Shown in pieces: positions 17,245 to 25,423 of a stretch of DNA of 40,595 nucleotides (positions are counted from its first letter, which is position 1; every line of letters begins with the position of its first letter). Source of the stretch: an uncultured Caulobacteraceae bacterium (GTDB lineage: Bacteria; Pseudomonadota; Alphaproteobacteria; Caulobacterales; TH1-2); assembly GCA_937967425.1 (NCBI GenBank), contig CALBST010000243.1, positions 1 through 40,595 of the forward strand, written 5' to 3'. A model generated the notes under the pieces. It was not told the origin of the DNA, ran no database searches, and saw only the letters and a list, made by a program, of their open reading frames with translations. The translations under genes were made by a program, and so were the position numbers.

Positions 17245-17273
17245 TTGAGTATAGCATCATTTGATGCTATATC
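17245..17273 (+). promoter_or_regulatory. vapBC promoter with perfect operator palindrome
   Basis: TTGAGT (17245-17250), 17 bases, TATATC (17268-17273). Between and over these lies the perfect inverted repeat TATAGCATCA-TT-TGATGCTATA (17250-17271), which covers the spacer and the -10. It is the expected site for autorepression by the VapBC complex. The start point would fall at about 17280, at or just before the vapB start codon. Confidence 0.75.
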
Positions 17274-17281
17274 TCATGCCG

Positions 17282-17473
17282 ATGCGCACCACGCTTGCCC
17301 TTGATGACGATCTCCTCGCCGAGGCCGAGGCCCTTACCGGCGTCGCCGAAAAAACGGCGCTTGTGCGCGAGGCGCTGAAGGCTCTGATCGAACGCGAATC
17401 CGCTCGCCGGCTGGCGCGTCTTGGCGGCAGTGATCCAAAGGCAAAGGCGCCGCCGCGCCGCCGGCCGGGCTGA
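17282..17473 (+). CDS. vapB: VapB-type antitoxin
   Basis: 63 residues beginning MRTTLALDDDLLAEAEALTG, the ribbon-helix-helix N-terminus of many VapB antitoxins. A helical VREALKALIERESARRLARLGG region follows, then a short basic, proline-rich tail (KAKAPPRRRPG) that would wrap the toxin. The ATG at 17282 is preferred, with 17276 possible. Both are about where the promoter predicts the transcript to begin, so the mRNA has little or no leader. Farther upstream in-frame ATGs lie inside the operator. The pair vapB-vapC is separated by five bases. The antitoxin neutralises VapC and, with it, represses this operon. Confidence 0.88.
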   Translation: MRTTLALDDDLLAEAEALTGVAEKTALVREALKALIERESARRLARLGGSDPKAKAPPRRRPG

Positions 17474-17478
17474 GGCGC

Positions 17479-17853
17479 GTGATCCTGGTCGATACCTCAA
17501 TCTGGATTGACCACTTCCGTGCCGCGGATGCTCAACTGGTCGCGCTGCTCTCGCGCAACGAGGTCATCACCCATCCCTTCGTCGTCGGTGAGATCGCGCT
17601 GGGAAGCGTGGCGAGGCGCGCGGATGTACTGCGCTACTTGAACAATCTGCAAAGGGCCATTGTCGCGACCCACGATGAAGTCATGACGTTCATCGATCGC
17701 CACAAGCTTGCAAACAGTGGCGTCGGCTATGTCGATGTGAATCTGCTCGCAGCTGCGGCGCTCACGCCCGGAGCGGCGCTATGGTCCCGCGACAAGACTT
17801 TGAGCGCCGCCGCGAAACGCTGCGGTGTTTCTCCCAAGATCGCGCTGAGTTGA
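17479..17853 (+). CDS. vapC: VapC-type PIN-domain ribonuclease toxin
   Basis: 124 residues, standard PIN length. The acidic metal-binding residues are all visible: Asp5 in ILVDTSIWIDHF, Glu in VVGEIALGS, Asp in GYVDVNLLAAAAL, and Asp in LWSRDKTLSAAA. It therefore appears intact and active. VapC toxins cut specific RNAs, often tRNAs or the ribosomal sarcin-ricin loop, when the antitoxin is degraded. The start is a GTG at 17479 with GAGGCG upstream, five bases after the vapB stop. A hairpin terminator at 17871-17902 follows. Confidence 0.93.
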   Translation: MILVDTSIWIDHFRAADAQLVALLSRNEVITHPFVVGEIALGSVARRADVLRYLNNLQRAIVATHDEVMTFIDRHKLANSGVGYVDVNLLAAAALTPGAALWSRDKTLSAAAKRCGVSPKIALS

Positions 17854-17865
17854 GCCGTCGTGCGC

Positions 17866-17902
17866 ACAAAAACGGCCGCGCAGCTCTCGCTACGCGGCCG
17901 TT
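17866..17902 (-). terminator. Intrinsic terminator between convergent vapC and TonB-like gene
   Basis: AACGGCCGCG (17871-17880) and CGCGGCCGTT (17893-17902) form a perfect 10-bp stem with a 12-base loop. On the minus strand the stem runs into a five-T tract, so it is a good intrinsic terminator for the TonB-like gene. On the plus strand only two T follow, so it is weaker for vapC. Confidence 0.8.
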
Positions 17903-17923
17903 CCGCCTGTACTCGCGTCGCGC

Positions 17924-18649
17924 TTAGCTTCGCCGGTTTTCTTCGTCGATGCGGAAGACGACGCGCAGGTTCACCGGCGTGCCGGTGGCGTCGCTGCCGT
18001 CGGAGCGCACGGCGGCGTGGCGCAGGGAGCGGGACACGCGCAGCGCCGCATTGCCGAAGCCGCCCGGCGTTTCCGACAGCTTATCGCAAGCCAGCGAGCC
18101 GCCTTCCATCACCGTGCAGGCCAGGCGCGCTTCGCCTTCACGGCCGCGCTCAAGCGCGCGCGCCGGATAATAGGAGGCGAGGCGGCGTTCGCTCGGCGTG
18201 CGCGCCCAGATCGGGCGGATCGGCGCGGTGACGACGAGATCGCTGCTTTCGGCGGCGGCCATGTCTTCTTCGGTCACGTTCGCTGGGGTGACACCGATCG
18301 TCGCTTCCGGAATGGGCTCGGCGCGTGCTTGTGAACGGCGCGCTGGCGCCGGTGCGCTCTCGCTGGATGCGGTGGCGGCGAGCTGCTCCTCCGACGCATC
18401 ATCCGCTTCGCTGGACCCAAGCGGCCCGGCGCGCAGCGGATCATCATAGGGATCGGTGGCGTAGGACTCGTTGTAGGCGGTCTGCGCGCCATTCTGCGGG
18501 GCGTAATTGCTCCAGGCGTAATAGCCGCCGCCGAGCAGAATGGCCGCCGCTACAACGCCAAGCAGCAACTTGCCGCCGCCGCCGCCCTTGGAAGCGCGGA
18601 TTGTCGTTGCGCCGCGCGCGTGCTCGTTGTGATCGTGATGTTTGCTCAC
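17924..18649 (-). CDS. TonB-like C-terminal-domain protein, single-pass membrane
   Basis: 241 residues from the GTG at 18649, which has a GAGGAGACGACG site; an ATG at 18694 lacks one. Layout: a short His-rich cytosolic tail (KHHDHNEH), one membrane helix (KLLLGVVAAAILLGGGYYAW), a long acidic and Ala/Ser-rich periplasmic linker, then ~90 residues resembling a TonB C-terminal domain (YYPARALERGREGEARLACTV...SLRHAAVR...TPVNLRVVFRI). TonB-type proteins pass proton-motive energy to outer-membrane receptors. No exbB/exbD or receptor is nearby and the linker lacks the usual Pro-Lys repeats, so a structural or envelope role is equally possible. Cys residues in ACTVMEGGSLACDKL may form a disulfide. 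Confidence 0.7.
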   Translation of the reverse strand: MSKHHDHNEHARGATTIRASKGGGGGKLLLGVVAAAILLGGGYYAWSNYAPQNGAQTAYNESYATDPYDDPLRAGPLGSSEADDASEEQLAATASSESAPAPARRSQARAEPIPEATIGVTPANVTEEDMAAAESSDLVVTAPIRPIWARTPSERRLASYYPARALERGREGEARLACTVMEGGSLACDKLSETPGGFGNAALRVSRSLRHAAVRSDGSDATGTPVNLRVVFRIDEENRRS

Positions 18650-18773
18650 CGTCGTCTCCTCGCCTGATGAAGATGGAACCCGCACCGCCGCCAACGCGGA
18701 CGGTAGTGTTGGGTTCCTCGAAGCGGAGACAGGCGGCTTGCGCTGTGACCGGGGACACGGCGCAAGCGGAAAC

Positions 18774-19277
18774 TCAGCGCGCCAGTAGGCTCATGAGCAA
18801 ACCGTAATCCTCGTCCATGAGGCCGTTGCGGCGTGCGCGCTCAACCGCCTCGCGCCCATCAGCGGCGACGCGCGGGGCCCAGGCGGCCATGGCTTCGCAG
18901 CGCTGCTCAGATGGTCGCTCGCGGCGTTCGAGGGCGAGGGCGGCGATGGTGACGACGTAGCGCGACACGCCCTCGCGCACTTCGCGCTCGCCGCCGCGGC
19001 TCATGGCGGCGTTCATGGCGCCGAGCTCGAGCGCGCCCGCGAGGCCGGCATTGATCACGTCGCGCATGGGCACGCGGCAAGCAAAACTATCGCCGAGCGC
19101 GCGCGACCAGGTCTCGGTGGAGCGTTCGACTTGCGCTTCGGTTGGCCGGCCCGCCAGCAATGCCGCCCAGGCGCCGCGGCTGGCGGCGTCGGCGTAGCGC
19201 AAGGAGGGGCCGCTCTCGCCGATGGTGGCGCAGGCGCCGAGTGCGAGAAGGGCGGCGAGTGCAAGAGCGCGGAACAT
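18774..19277 (-). CDS. Predicted lipoprotein, unknown function, coupled to thiolase
   Basis: 167 residues starting MFRALALAALLALGACATIG, a signal peptide with a LGAC lipobox. The mature part is largely helical, with charged segments (EAQVERSTETWSRALGD, EREVREGVSRYVVTIAAL) and two further cysteines (SFACRVP, EQRCEAM). I recognise no family. Its ATG overlaps the thiolase TGA by one base (TGATG), so it is very likely translated from the same mRNA. The thiolase gives no obvious functional link for a lipoprotein. A longer in-frame extension exists but would remove the signal peptide and overlap the thiolase widely. Confidence 0.7.
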   Translation of the reverse strand: MFRALALAALLALGACATIGESGPSLRYADAASRGAWAALLAGRPTEAQVERSTETWSRALGDSFACRVPMRDVINAGLAGALELGAMNAAMSRGGEREVREGVSRYVVTIAALALERRERPSEQRCEAMAAWAPRVAADGREAVERARRNGLMDEDYGLLMSLLAR

Positions 19278-20452
19278 CACCGCTCCAATAGCGCGGCCGT
19301 CGCCATGCCGCCAGCCGTGCACACCCCGATGATCGCGCGCTCGGCCTTGCGGCGGCCAAGCTCCAGCAACGTTGAGCCGAGATAGCGGATGCCGCTCATG
19401 CCATAGGGATGGCCGAGTGCGATGGCGCCGCCATTCACGTTGGTGTGCTCCCACGGCGTTTCGAGTTCGCGCTGATTGTAGAGCGCGGTGACAGCGTAGG
19501 CTTCATGGAGTTCCCATAGATCGACGTCGTCGGTGTTGACGGCATTCTGCTTCATCAGTTTCCTGATCGCCGGCGTTATGGCGATGCTCATTTCTTCCGG
19601 ATGCACGGAGCCAAGCGCAAAGCCGCGCCAATAGCCCAGGATCGGCAAGCCGCGTTGCGCGGCGAGATCGGCGTCCATCATCACGACGGCGGCGGCGCCG
19701 TCAGAGAGCTGAGAGGCATTGCCCGCTGTGGTCGTGCCGCCCTCATAAACAGGCTTCAGCGCCGCGAGCTTTTCGTACGTCGTATCAGGGCGAGGGCCTT
19801 CGTCGCGATCAAGCGTGACTTCGGTTTCGCTCGTCTGGCCGGTGGCCTTGTCCGTGACCTTCATCTTCGTGGTGATCGGCACGATTTCTTCCGCGTACTT
19901 GCCAGCCGCGTTTGCCTCGGCGACGCGTTTCTGGCTCATCACGACGTACTCATCGAGCGCTTGACGTGAGATGCCGTATTTCTCCGCCACGAAATCGGCG
20001 GTCTGGTTCATCGTCCACCAAACGGCGGGCATCATCTGCTGTAGCGGTTCGTAGAAGAAGCCGTTGAAGTTCAGATTGAACTGCACCAGCGAAATGCTCT
20101 CGACGCCGCCGGCAATGCCGCACGTGATTTCGCCGCGCGCGATCGCGTTCGCGACGTAGGACGCGGCGCTCAGCCCCGAGCCGCAATAGCGGTTCACCGT
20201 GATGCCAGGCACGCCAACGCCAAACCCGGCGTAGAGCGCGGCGTTGCGGGCGACGTTGTGGCCGGTCGCGCCCTCGGGCAGGCCGCAGCCAAGCACGACA
20301 TCCTCGATCTCGCCGGCCTCGATTTTCGCGCGCGCGACGGCTTGCTTCATCACATGCGCCGCCATGGCGATGCCATGGGTTTGGTTCAGCGCCCCGCGCG
20401 TCGCCTTGGCGATGCCCGTGCGGCAGTAGCTGACAATGGCGACGTCTTTCAT
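19277..20452 (-). CDS. Acetyl-CoA C-acyltransferase / acetyltransferase (thiolase)
   Basis: 391 residues, full thiolase length. The catalytic Cys90 lies in NRYCGSG, the LHEAYAV motif replaces NEAFA, His348 lies in ALGHPYGMSG, and Cys378 in VCTAGGMA. Thiolases either cleave 3-ketoacyl-CoA in beta-oxidation or condense acetyl-CoA; the sequence alone does not separate the two. No other fatty-acid oxidation gene is adjacent. The start MKDVAIVSYCRTGIAKATRG at 20452 matches the family N-terminus; the longer frame upstream has no support. It is followed by the coupled lipoprotein gene. Confidence 0.94.
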   Translation of the reverse strand: MKDVAIVSYCRTGIAKATRGALNQTHGIAMAAHVMKQAVARAKIEAGEIEDVVLGCGLPEGATGHNVARNAALYAGFGVGVPGITVNRYCGSGLSAASYVANAIARGEITCGIAGGVESISLVQFNLNFNGFFYEPLQQMMPAVWWTMNQTADFVAEKYGISRQALDEYVVMSQKRVAEANAAGKYAEEIVPITTKMKVTDKATGQTSETEVTLDRDEGPRPDTTYEKLAALKPVYEGGTTTAGNASQLSDGAAAVVMMDADLAAQRGLPILGYWRGFALGSVHPEEMSIAITPAIRKLMKQNAVNTDDVDLWELHEAYAVTALYNQRELETPWEHTNVNGGAIALGHPYGMSGIRYLGSTLLELGRRKAERAIIGVCTAGGMATAALLER

Positions 20453-20641
20453 GGCAAGGCTCCTCAGTCGCCACTCTGCGCGCCAGGGCTCCGCGCGCCA
20501 ATCATGCGCAGGTATGTGAGAGCTAATTTTGCATGCGCAACGACGCAGCTCTGATTCTGTGCATAACGCGCAAATCAGTTCATCATTCCAACCCGTCACC
20601 GTTCCGGAATCGATCCGGATTAACGCGATGGGAGCGCGTGT

Positions 20642-20899
20642 ATGTCAGCGTTGCGTAAGTATCAGCCGTTGCAGGCCCACCTCGAACGCCGCCGTGGCCG
20701 GCCGGAAATGCTCACTTTCGAAGACATTGAAAACATCATCGGCAAACAGCTGCCGATGAGCGCCATCAAGCACCGGTCGTTCTGGTCCAATGATAATCGC
20801 GAGGAGGGTTCGGCCTCTCACGCCTGGAGCCGAGCCGGGTATCGGGTCGCCTATCTCGACCGCGAGCAGAAAGTCGTCCGTTTCGAGCGCACCCGCTAG
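20642..20899 (+). CDS. Small conserved protein, DUF7662-like, 85 aa
   Basis: The pattern is a YQPLQAHLERRRG start, LTFEDIENIIGKQLPMSAIKHRSFWSND in the middle, and AWSRAGYRVAYLDREQKVVRFERT at the end. I recall this arrangement (L-F-x-x-IE-x-I-G...LP-x-SA...W-W-x-N...A-W-x-x-AG-W) from a widespread small uncharacterised family labelled DUF7662. The family name is from memory and should be treated as tentative. There are no membrane segments or signal peptide. A GGGAG site lies upstream of the ATG. It is alone between a divergent thiolase and a small lipoprotein gene. Confidence 0.75.
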   Translation: MSALRKYQPLQAHLERRRGRPEMLTFEDIENIIGKQLPMSAIKHRSFWSNDNREEGSASHAWSRAGYRVAYLDREQKVVRFERTR

Positions 20900-20961
20900 C
20901 GCCTGAAAATCGCCGCGATGACGGTGATCCATGGCCGCCACTCAGTGGTGGGAGGCCCTTC

Positions 20962-21141
20962 ATGCGCCGGTTTTTGCTAGCTCTTATCGCATCCGCGACC
21001 CTCGGCGGCTGCATCTCCATGCTTGAAAGCGGCTATGACGAGCGCGCACGCCAAGAGTGCGACCGGGATACAAGGGCTGGCGAACGCGGCGCTTGCTATG
21101 ACCGGGTCGAGCAAAACCGCCGCGAGCGACGGAGAGACTGA
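20962..21141 (+). CDS. Small lipoprotein, 59 aa
   Basis: This short gene is easily missed. The ATG at 20962 has a GGGAGG site. The signal MRRFLLALIASATLGGCISM has a clear LGGC lipobox. The mature part is highly charged, with two cysteines in similar settings (RQECDRDTR and GACYDRVEQNRRERRRD). A small entericidin-like or envelope-associated lipoprotein is plausible, but there is no family match. The stop TGA overlaps the next start by one base (TGATG), so it is coupled to the following lipoprotein. Confidence 0.7.
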   Translation: MRRFLLALIASATLGGCISMLESGYDERARQECDRDTRAGERGACYDRVEQNRRERRRD

Positions 21142-21677
21142 TGATGAGATTGCTTCTGCTGACGTTGGCCGCGCCGCTGCTGCTCGCGGCATGCGACGGC
21201 TCTTACTCGTCAAGCGCCACGCAAGATCCCGCGAGTGGCTACACGCTGGAGGTCCGCGCCGTTGAAGGCGTGCAGACCTACATCGTCACCGCCCCGGACG
21301 GGCGTCAGACTGCCTCGCGCGTTGCCGAAGGCGCCTCGGCGCTGCTCGACGCCGACACAATTCAGCGTCTTGGTCCCATGGAGCCAATGAGCGGCGAGCC
21401 CAATCCGGAAGTCTTCGCGCTGCGGTTTCCGGGCGTGGATATTTCGGTTGCGGCGGATGAGTCCGATCCCAACAGCGAGAGCGCAACGGTTCGCGTGAAT
21501 GCAGGCGGGCGCACCGTGCACGTCGATGCTGAAGACGGCGGCCCCGGCGAAAACGATGATCGCGCCAATGTGCGCATTACCGGCGCGACAGAGGAAGATG
21601 CGCGCGACTTCATCAATGACGCCGAACACGTTTCGGCTGAGGTGAAGCAGCAAATGCTTGCAGCGCTCGGCCTCTGA
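21141..21677 (+). CDS. Predicted lipoprotein, unknown function, 178 aa
   Basis: Signal MMRLLLLTLAAPLLLAACDG with a LLAAC lipobox. An alternative start is the second ATG, one codon later. The mature part is acidic and beta-rich: GYTLEVRAVEGVQTYIVTAPDGRQTASRV, then a middle with LRFPGVDISVAADE and ATVRVNAGGRTVHVDAE. A C-terminal helix with EEDARDFINDAEHVSAEVKQQML follows. The two VxV-rich segments suggest a small beta-sandwich. No family is recognised. The gene is translationally coupled to the 59-residue lipoprotein before it and is followed 78 bases later by the S46 peptidase gene. Confidence 0.75.
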   Translation: MMRLLLLTLAAPLLLAACDGSYSSSATQDPASGYTLEVRAVEGVQTYIVTAPDGRQTASRVAEGASALLDADTIQRLGPMEPMSGEPNPEVFALRFPGVDISVAADESDPNSESATVRVNAGGRTVHVDAEDGGPGENDDRANVRITGATEEDARDFINDAEHVSAEVKQQMLAALGL

Positions 21678-21755
21678 GCGGGAACTTCCTTCCAAGCTTG
21701 CTCCGACGGGTCAGTTCGCGTTTCCTCGCGCGCAACTGACTCGATGGGGAAATCT

Positions 21756-23822
21756 ATGCGCCAGAACTTGCGCGCGGCTGCGGCCGTTTTGGGAATGCTC
21801 GGTCTTTCGGCAACGCCAGCGGCGCAGGCCGAAGAGGGCATGTGGACGTTCGATAACTTCCCCACCGAGCGCATGCGCGAGGAAATGGGATGGGCGCCGG
21901 ATCAAGCCTGGCTCGACCGCACGATGGCCGGCACGGCGCGCATGCCGGGATGCTCTGCCTCCAACGTCAGCGAAGCCGGCTTGGTGCTCACCAACCACCA
22001 TTGCGTGATTTCGTGCGTCACCGCGCTTTCGACGACTGACAATAACTACATCGTGGACGGCTTCATGGCCCAGGCGCGCGCGCAAGAGCTGCGCTGCCCG
22101 AACATGTCGATCGATGTGCTGACCGCGATCACGGACGTTACCGGCGCGATCGAAGCGGCGACGGCCGGCGTCACGCCGGAAACCTTTGCGCGCGCGCGCG
22201 ATGCGGAGTTTGCGCGGCTGACCCGCGAATGCACGACAGCAACGACGCGCTGCGAGGTCGTAACGCTCTATCAGGGCGGTCGATACGCGCTTTACCAGTA
22301 TCGCACCTATGATGACGTGCGCCTGGTGTTCGCGCCCGAGCATCAGATGGCGGCGTTCGGCGGCGATCCCGACAATTTCAACTTTCCGCGCTACTGCCTC
22401 GATTTCTCGTTCTTGCGTCTCTACGAAAACGGCGCGCCGGCGGTGACGCCAAACCATCTCGACATGCGCTTCACGCCGCTTGCCGAAGATGAGGTGGTGT
22501 TGATCGCCGGCAATCCTGGCCGCACGTCGCGTCTGCGCACAACGGCGGAATTGGCCTTCGAGCGCGACACCAATCTGCCGTGGCAGATCGCTTCGCTTTC
22601 CGAACTGCGCGGGCGGCTGATCGCCTATTCGGCGCTTGGACCCGATCAATCGCGCATCGCATCGAGCGCGCTTCAGAGTGTGCAGAACTCGTTCAAGGGA
22701 CTCTCGGGCCGCCGCCAAGCGCTTGCCGATCCGGCGGGCTTCGCGCGCGTCGCTGAACGCGAAGCGGATTTGCGGCAGCGCGTGCGGCGCAATCGCGCCG
22801 CGACGCGTGAAGTTGCTGGCGCATGGGAAGAGATTGAGCGGGCGCAGGGCGTCTATCGCGGCATGTTCTACCAGTACCAGTATCTCGAACAGCGCGCCGG
22901 CGAACGCTCCTTGCTGTTCCAATGGGCGCGCGATCTGGTTCGCGGCGCCGAGGAGCGCCAAAAGCCGGACGGTCAGCGCCTCGCTCGTTACGCTGATGCG
23001 CGCTTGCCTGCTGTCGTACAAAGCTTGCGCGCGAGCCGCCCGGTGACGCCGGAGTTCGAGGAGATTTTTCTCTCGTTCTGGCTTTCGAAGACCCGCGAAC
23101 ATCTAACGGTCGATGATCCGATCACGCGGCGGATTCTCGGAAGCGAGAGCCCGGAAGCGCTGGCCGAGCGGCTTTCGCAGTCGCGGCTCGCCGATCCGCG
23201 CTACCGGATGGAGCTTTGGGAGGGCGGCGCCGCCGCGATCGCGCAGTCCGACGATCCGATGATTGAGTTCGTACGCAGCTGGGATGCCGAGGCCCGTGCG
23301 GTGCGTGAGCGCTTCGTGACCGAGGTTGAGGGCCCGGTGGCGCGCGCCCAGGAGCGCATCGCCCGCGCCCGTTTCCGCGCCTTCGGCGAAGCGCTTTATC
23401 CGGATGCAACATTTAGTCCGCGCCTGACCTATGGGCGCGTGATTGGCTGGTCCGAGCCGAGCGGCCGCGTCGTGGGACCGTTCACCTACACAGAGGGCCT
23501 TTACGAGCGCGCGACCGGTCACGAACCCTTCGTGCTCAGCCAGCGTTGGATCGATGCACGGGGCCGGCTTGATCCGCGGGCCATTTTCAACGCGACGACC
23601 TCGACAGATGTGATCGGCGGCAATTCTGGCGGCCCGCTTCTTGATCGCGCGGGCGACGTCATCGGCGCCGTGTTCGACGGCAACATCCACTTACTTGGCG
23701 GCGAATATTTCTACGACGGCGACCTGAACCGCTCCGTTATCGTCACCTCGACGATCATCCGCACCGCGCTCTCGGACGTGTACGGCATGAACGCATTGGT
23801 GGCGGAGCTTGAGGGACGCTGA
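21756..23822 (+). CDS. S46-family dipeptidyl-peptidase, DPP7 type
   Basis: 688 residues from the ATG at 21756, chosen because GGGGAAA lies 5 bases upstream and it starts the signal peptide MRQNLRAAAAVLGMLGLSAT...AQA. The catalytic triad is His in VLTNHHCV, Asp in AFGGDPDNFNFPRY and Ser in VIGGNSGGPLLD. Eighteen residues after the Ser the sequence is FDGN. In Porphyromonas enzymes this position (673) is Gly in DPP7 and Arg in DPP11, so DPP7-like preference for hydrophobic or small residues is expected rather than Asp/Glu. The exported enzyme removes dipeptides from peptide N-termini in the periplasm. A hairpin lies just after the stop. Confidence 0.93.
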   Translation: MRQNLRAAAAVLGMLGLSATPAAQAEEGMWTFDNFPTERMREEMGWAPDQAWLDRTMAGTARMPGCSASNVSEAGLVLTNHHCVISCVTALSTTDNNYIVDGFMAQARAQELRCPNMSIDVLTAITDVTGAIEAATAGVTPETFARARDAEFARLTRECTTATTRCEVVTLYQGGRYALYQYRTYDDVRLVFAPEHQMAAFGGDPDNFNFPRYCLDFSFLRLYENGAPAVTPNHLDMRFTPLAEDEVVLIAGNPGRTSRLRTTAELAFERDTNLPWQIASLSELRGRLIAYSALGPDQSRIASSALQSVQNSFKGLSGRRQALADPAGFARVAEREADLRQRVRRNRAATREVAGAWEEIERAQGVYRGMFYQYQYLEQRAGERSLLFQWARDLVRGAEERQKPDGQRLARYADARLPAVVQSLRASRPVTPEFEEIFLSFWLSKTREHLTVDDPITRRILGSESPEALAERLSQSRLADPRYRMELWEGGAAAIAQSDDPMIEFVRSWDAEARAVRERFVTEVEGPVARAQERIARARFRAFGEALYPDATFSPRLTYGRVIGWSEPSGRVVGPFTYTEGLYERATGHEPFVLSQRWIDARGRLDPRAIFNATTSTDVIGGNSGGPLLDRAGDVIGAVFDGNIHLLGGEYFYDGDLNRSVIVTSTIIRTALSDVYGMNALVAELEGR

Positions 23823-23830
23823 GCAAGTAT

Positions 23831-23872
23831 GGGACGCCGGCGGCCGACACTCGGAACCGGCGCCGGCGTCCC
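23831..23872 (+). terminator. Perfect 12-bp hairpin after the S46 peptidase gene
   Basis: GGGACGCCGGCG (23831-23842) and CGCCGGCGTCCC (23861-23872) are exact inverted copies. The 18-base loop contains a second small hairpin (CCGA-CAC-TCGG). It starts 9 bases after the stop codon. No T run follows, so it may be an mRNA 3'-end stabiliser or a Rho-assisted end rather than a strong intrinsic terminator. The rest of the gap to 24050 shows nothing recognisable. Confidence 0.55.
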
Positions 23873-24050
23873 AACCTCCTGGCTCATGAGGGCGAGTTCG
23901 GAGGTCTCGTGACTGACGGCGACGGGGGTTCGCGGCCGCCAGATATCAACACAGCGAATGCGTTGAAGAGACGCGCGTATGAGCGCGCGCCTGCGCGGCC
24001 ATTTCAATTCGAGAGAGACGAGCCGCCGTCCGAATGCGGCGAACGCAAGC

Positions 24051-25016
24051 TCAGGCCAGCGCAGCGTTCAGGAACGCGATCTGGTTTTTGACCGATTGCG
24101 CCGCTTGCGTGTTCGGGAAGGCAATGAAGCCGTGGCAGGCGCCTGGATAGATATCCAGCTCCGCCTTATTGCCCGCCGCGATCCAGCGCGCGTGCATGAA
24201 CAGGCTGTCGTCGAGCAGCGCGTCGCGGGTGCCGATTGTAAACAGAGCGGGGCACAAGCCCCGCACATCGGCATAGAGCGGCGAAAGCTCGGGCGATCGC
24301 TTCTGTTCGTCGCTGAGCCCCGGCAGGAAGGCTTCGCCAAATTTGTGGATGTCGAGCGTGCGCAGCACGAGGCGCTCATCGCCAAAGGTGCGCGCGCTTG
24401 GCGTCATGCCTAAATCAAACACGCCGAAGACCAAATTGGCCGCATGGAAGGGCGTGCGCCCATGTTTGTCTCGAAGACGCAGGATCGTCAGCGCGGAGAG
24501 ATGCGCGCCGGCGCTCTCGCCGCCGATGGCGAGCTTGTCGCCGCCGAAGTCGCGGAGGTTGTCTGCGACCCAAAGTGCTGCGGCTTCGCAATCGTCCGGG
24601 CCCGCCGGGTAGGGGTTTTCCGGCGCGAGACGATATTCGACACTAATCGAAGTTAGGCTGGCCCCATCGGCAATCCGTTCCAGCAGGCGATCCTGTTGAT
24701 CTGCCGCCCCAAGAACATGGCCGCCGCCGTGAATGTGGAGGTAGACGCCGCGCGAGACGTTGCCCTCCGGCGGCACGACGCGAAGCTTCAGCTTACCCGC
24801 CGGCCCGTCGATTTCGATCCACTTCGCACGCTCGGACTTCACCGGCGCCGGAAACGCGCCTTCGCCCTTGGCGCGCGCATCGCGCACCTTCTGCGCGCCG
24901 ACCTCCCACCAATTGTCCATGTCTTTTATGAGCGCGACGATGCCGGCGTTGAGCTGCTTTGTCTCCTCTGGGATGGCGGCGTCGGTAAAGAGTTCCGGGT
25001 CGAGATATTGCGTCAT
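24051..25016 (-). CDS. Alpha/beta hydrolase of the HSL (hormone-sensitive lipase) family, esterase
   Basis: 321 residues from the ATG at 25016, which overlaps the EVE-protein stop (ATGA). The oxyanion-hole motif [11 protein letters not shown], nucleophile GGESAGAHL, catalytic Asp in [10 protein letters not shown] and His in PGACHGF are all in place. The N-terminal cap helices of HSL esterases (residues 1-60) are also present. It would hydrolyse short acyl esters in the cytosol. It is the last gene of a leftward four-gene operon with methyltransferase, YceI and EVE-domain proteins. Confidence 0.92.
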   Translation of the reverse strand: MTQYLDPELFTDAAIPEETKQLNAGIVALIKDMDNWWEVGAQKVRDARAKGEGAFPAPVKSERAKWIEIDGPAGKLKLRVVPPEGNVSRGVYLHIHGGGHVLGAADQQDRLLERIADGASLTSISVEYRLAPENPYPAGPDDCEAAALWVADNLRDFGGDKLAIGGESAGAHLSALTILRLRDKHGRTPFHAANLVFGVFDLGMTPSARTFGDERLVLRTLDIHKFGEAFLPGLSDEQKRSPELSPLYADVRGLCPALFTIGTRDALLDDSLFMHARWIAAGNKAELDIYPGACHGFIAFPNTQAAQSVKNQIAFLNAALA

Positions 25017-25423
25017 TTCAAACCACCCAACTTCCGGATTGCCTTCCACTCGTCCGCCGTCACCGGCTGCACCGAGAGGCGCGAGTTTTTGACGAGCACC
25101 ATATCGGCGAACGCCTTCTCCGCTTTCAGGGTTGCGAGCTTCACCGGTGTTTTGAGCGGCTCCACCGCTTTGAAGTCGACCGCATAGAACGCGTTCGTCT
25201 TGTCGGTGGGGTCGATATAAGCCTCTTTCACCACCTCGCTGACGCCGACAATCTCCTTGCCTTCGTTCGAGTGGTAGAAGAACGCCTTGTCGCCCTTCTT
25301 CATCGCTTTGAGGTGCGCCTTGGCTTGGTGATTGCGCACGCCGGTCCAGCTATCTGCGCCCTTCTTGACGTGCTGATCCCAGGACCAGGTGTCAGGCTCG
25401 CTCTTGATCAGCCAGTACGCCAT
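25013..25423 (-). CDS. EVE-domain (PUA-like) protein
   Basis: 136 residues forming a single EVE domain: the [16 protein letters not shown] start, [29 protein letters not shown], and [23 protein letters not shown]-like domains bind modified bases, such as 5-methylcytosine derivatives in some homologues. The human relative is THYN1. Standalone bacterial members are widespread with unknown role. Its ATG overlaps the yceI stop by one base (TGATG), and its own stop overlaps the hydrolase start (ATGA). The coupling suggests the proteins are made together, but no pathway is obvious. Confidence 0.92.
   Translation of the reverse strand: MAYWLIKSEPDTWSWDQHVKKGADSWTGVRNHQAKAHLKAMKKGDKAFFYHSNEGKEIVGVSEVVKEAYIDPTDKTNAFYAVDFKAVEPLKTPVKLATLKAEKAFADMVLVKNSRLSVQPVTADEWKAIRKLGGLK

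Noticed and set aside
21711..23102. A 463-codon open frame antisense to the S46 peptidase gene
   Set aside because: The plus-strand gene has a full catalytic triad and signal peptide. The antisense frame is Arg/Ala-rich with no motifs.
23909..24091. A 60-codon frame between the S46 peptidase and the HSL hydrolase
   Set aside because: No ribosome site, no signal or domain, and it overlaps the end of the convergent hydrolase gene.
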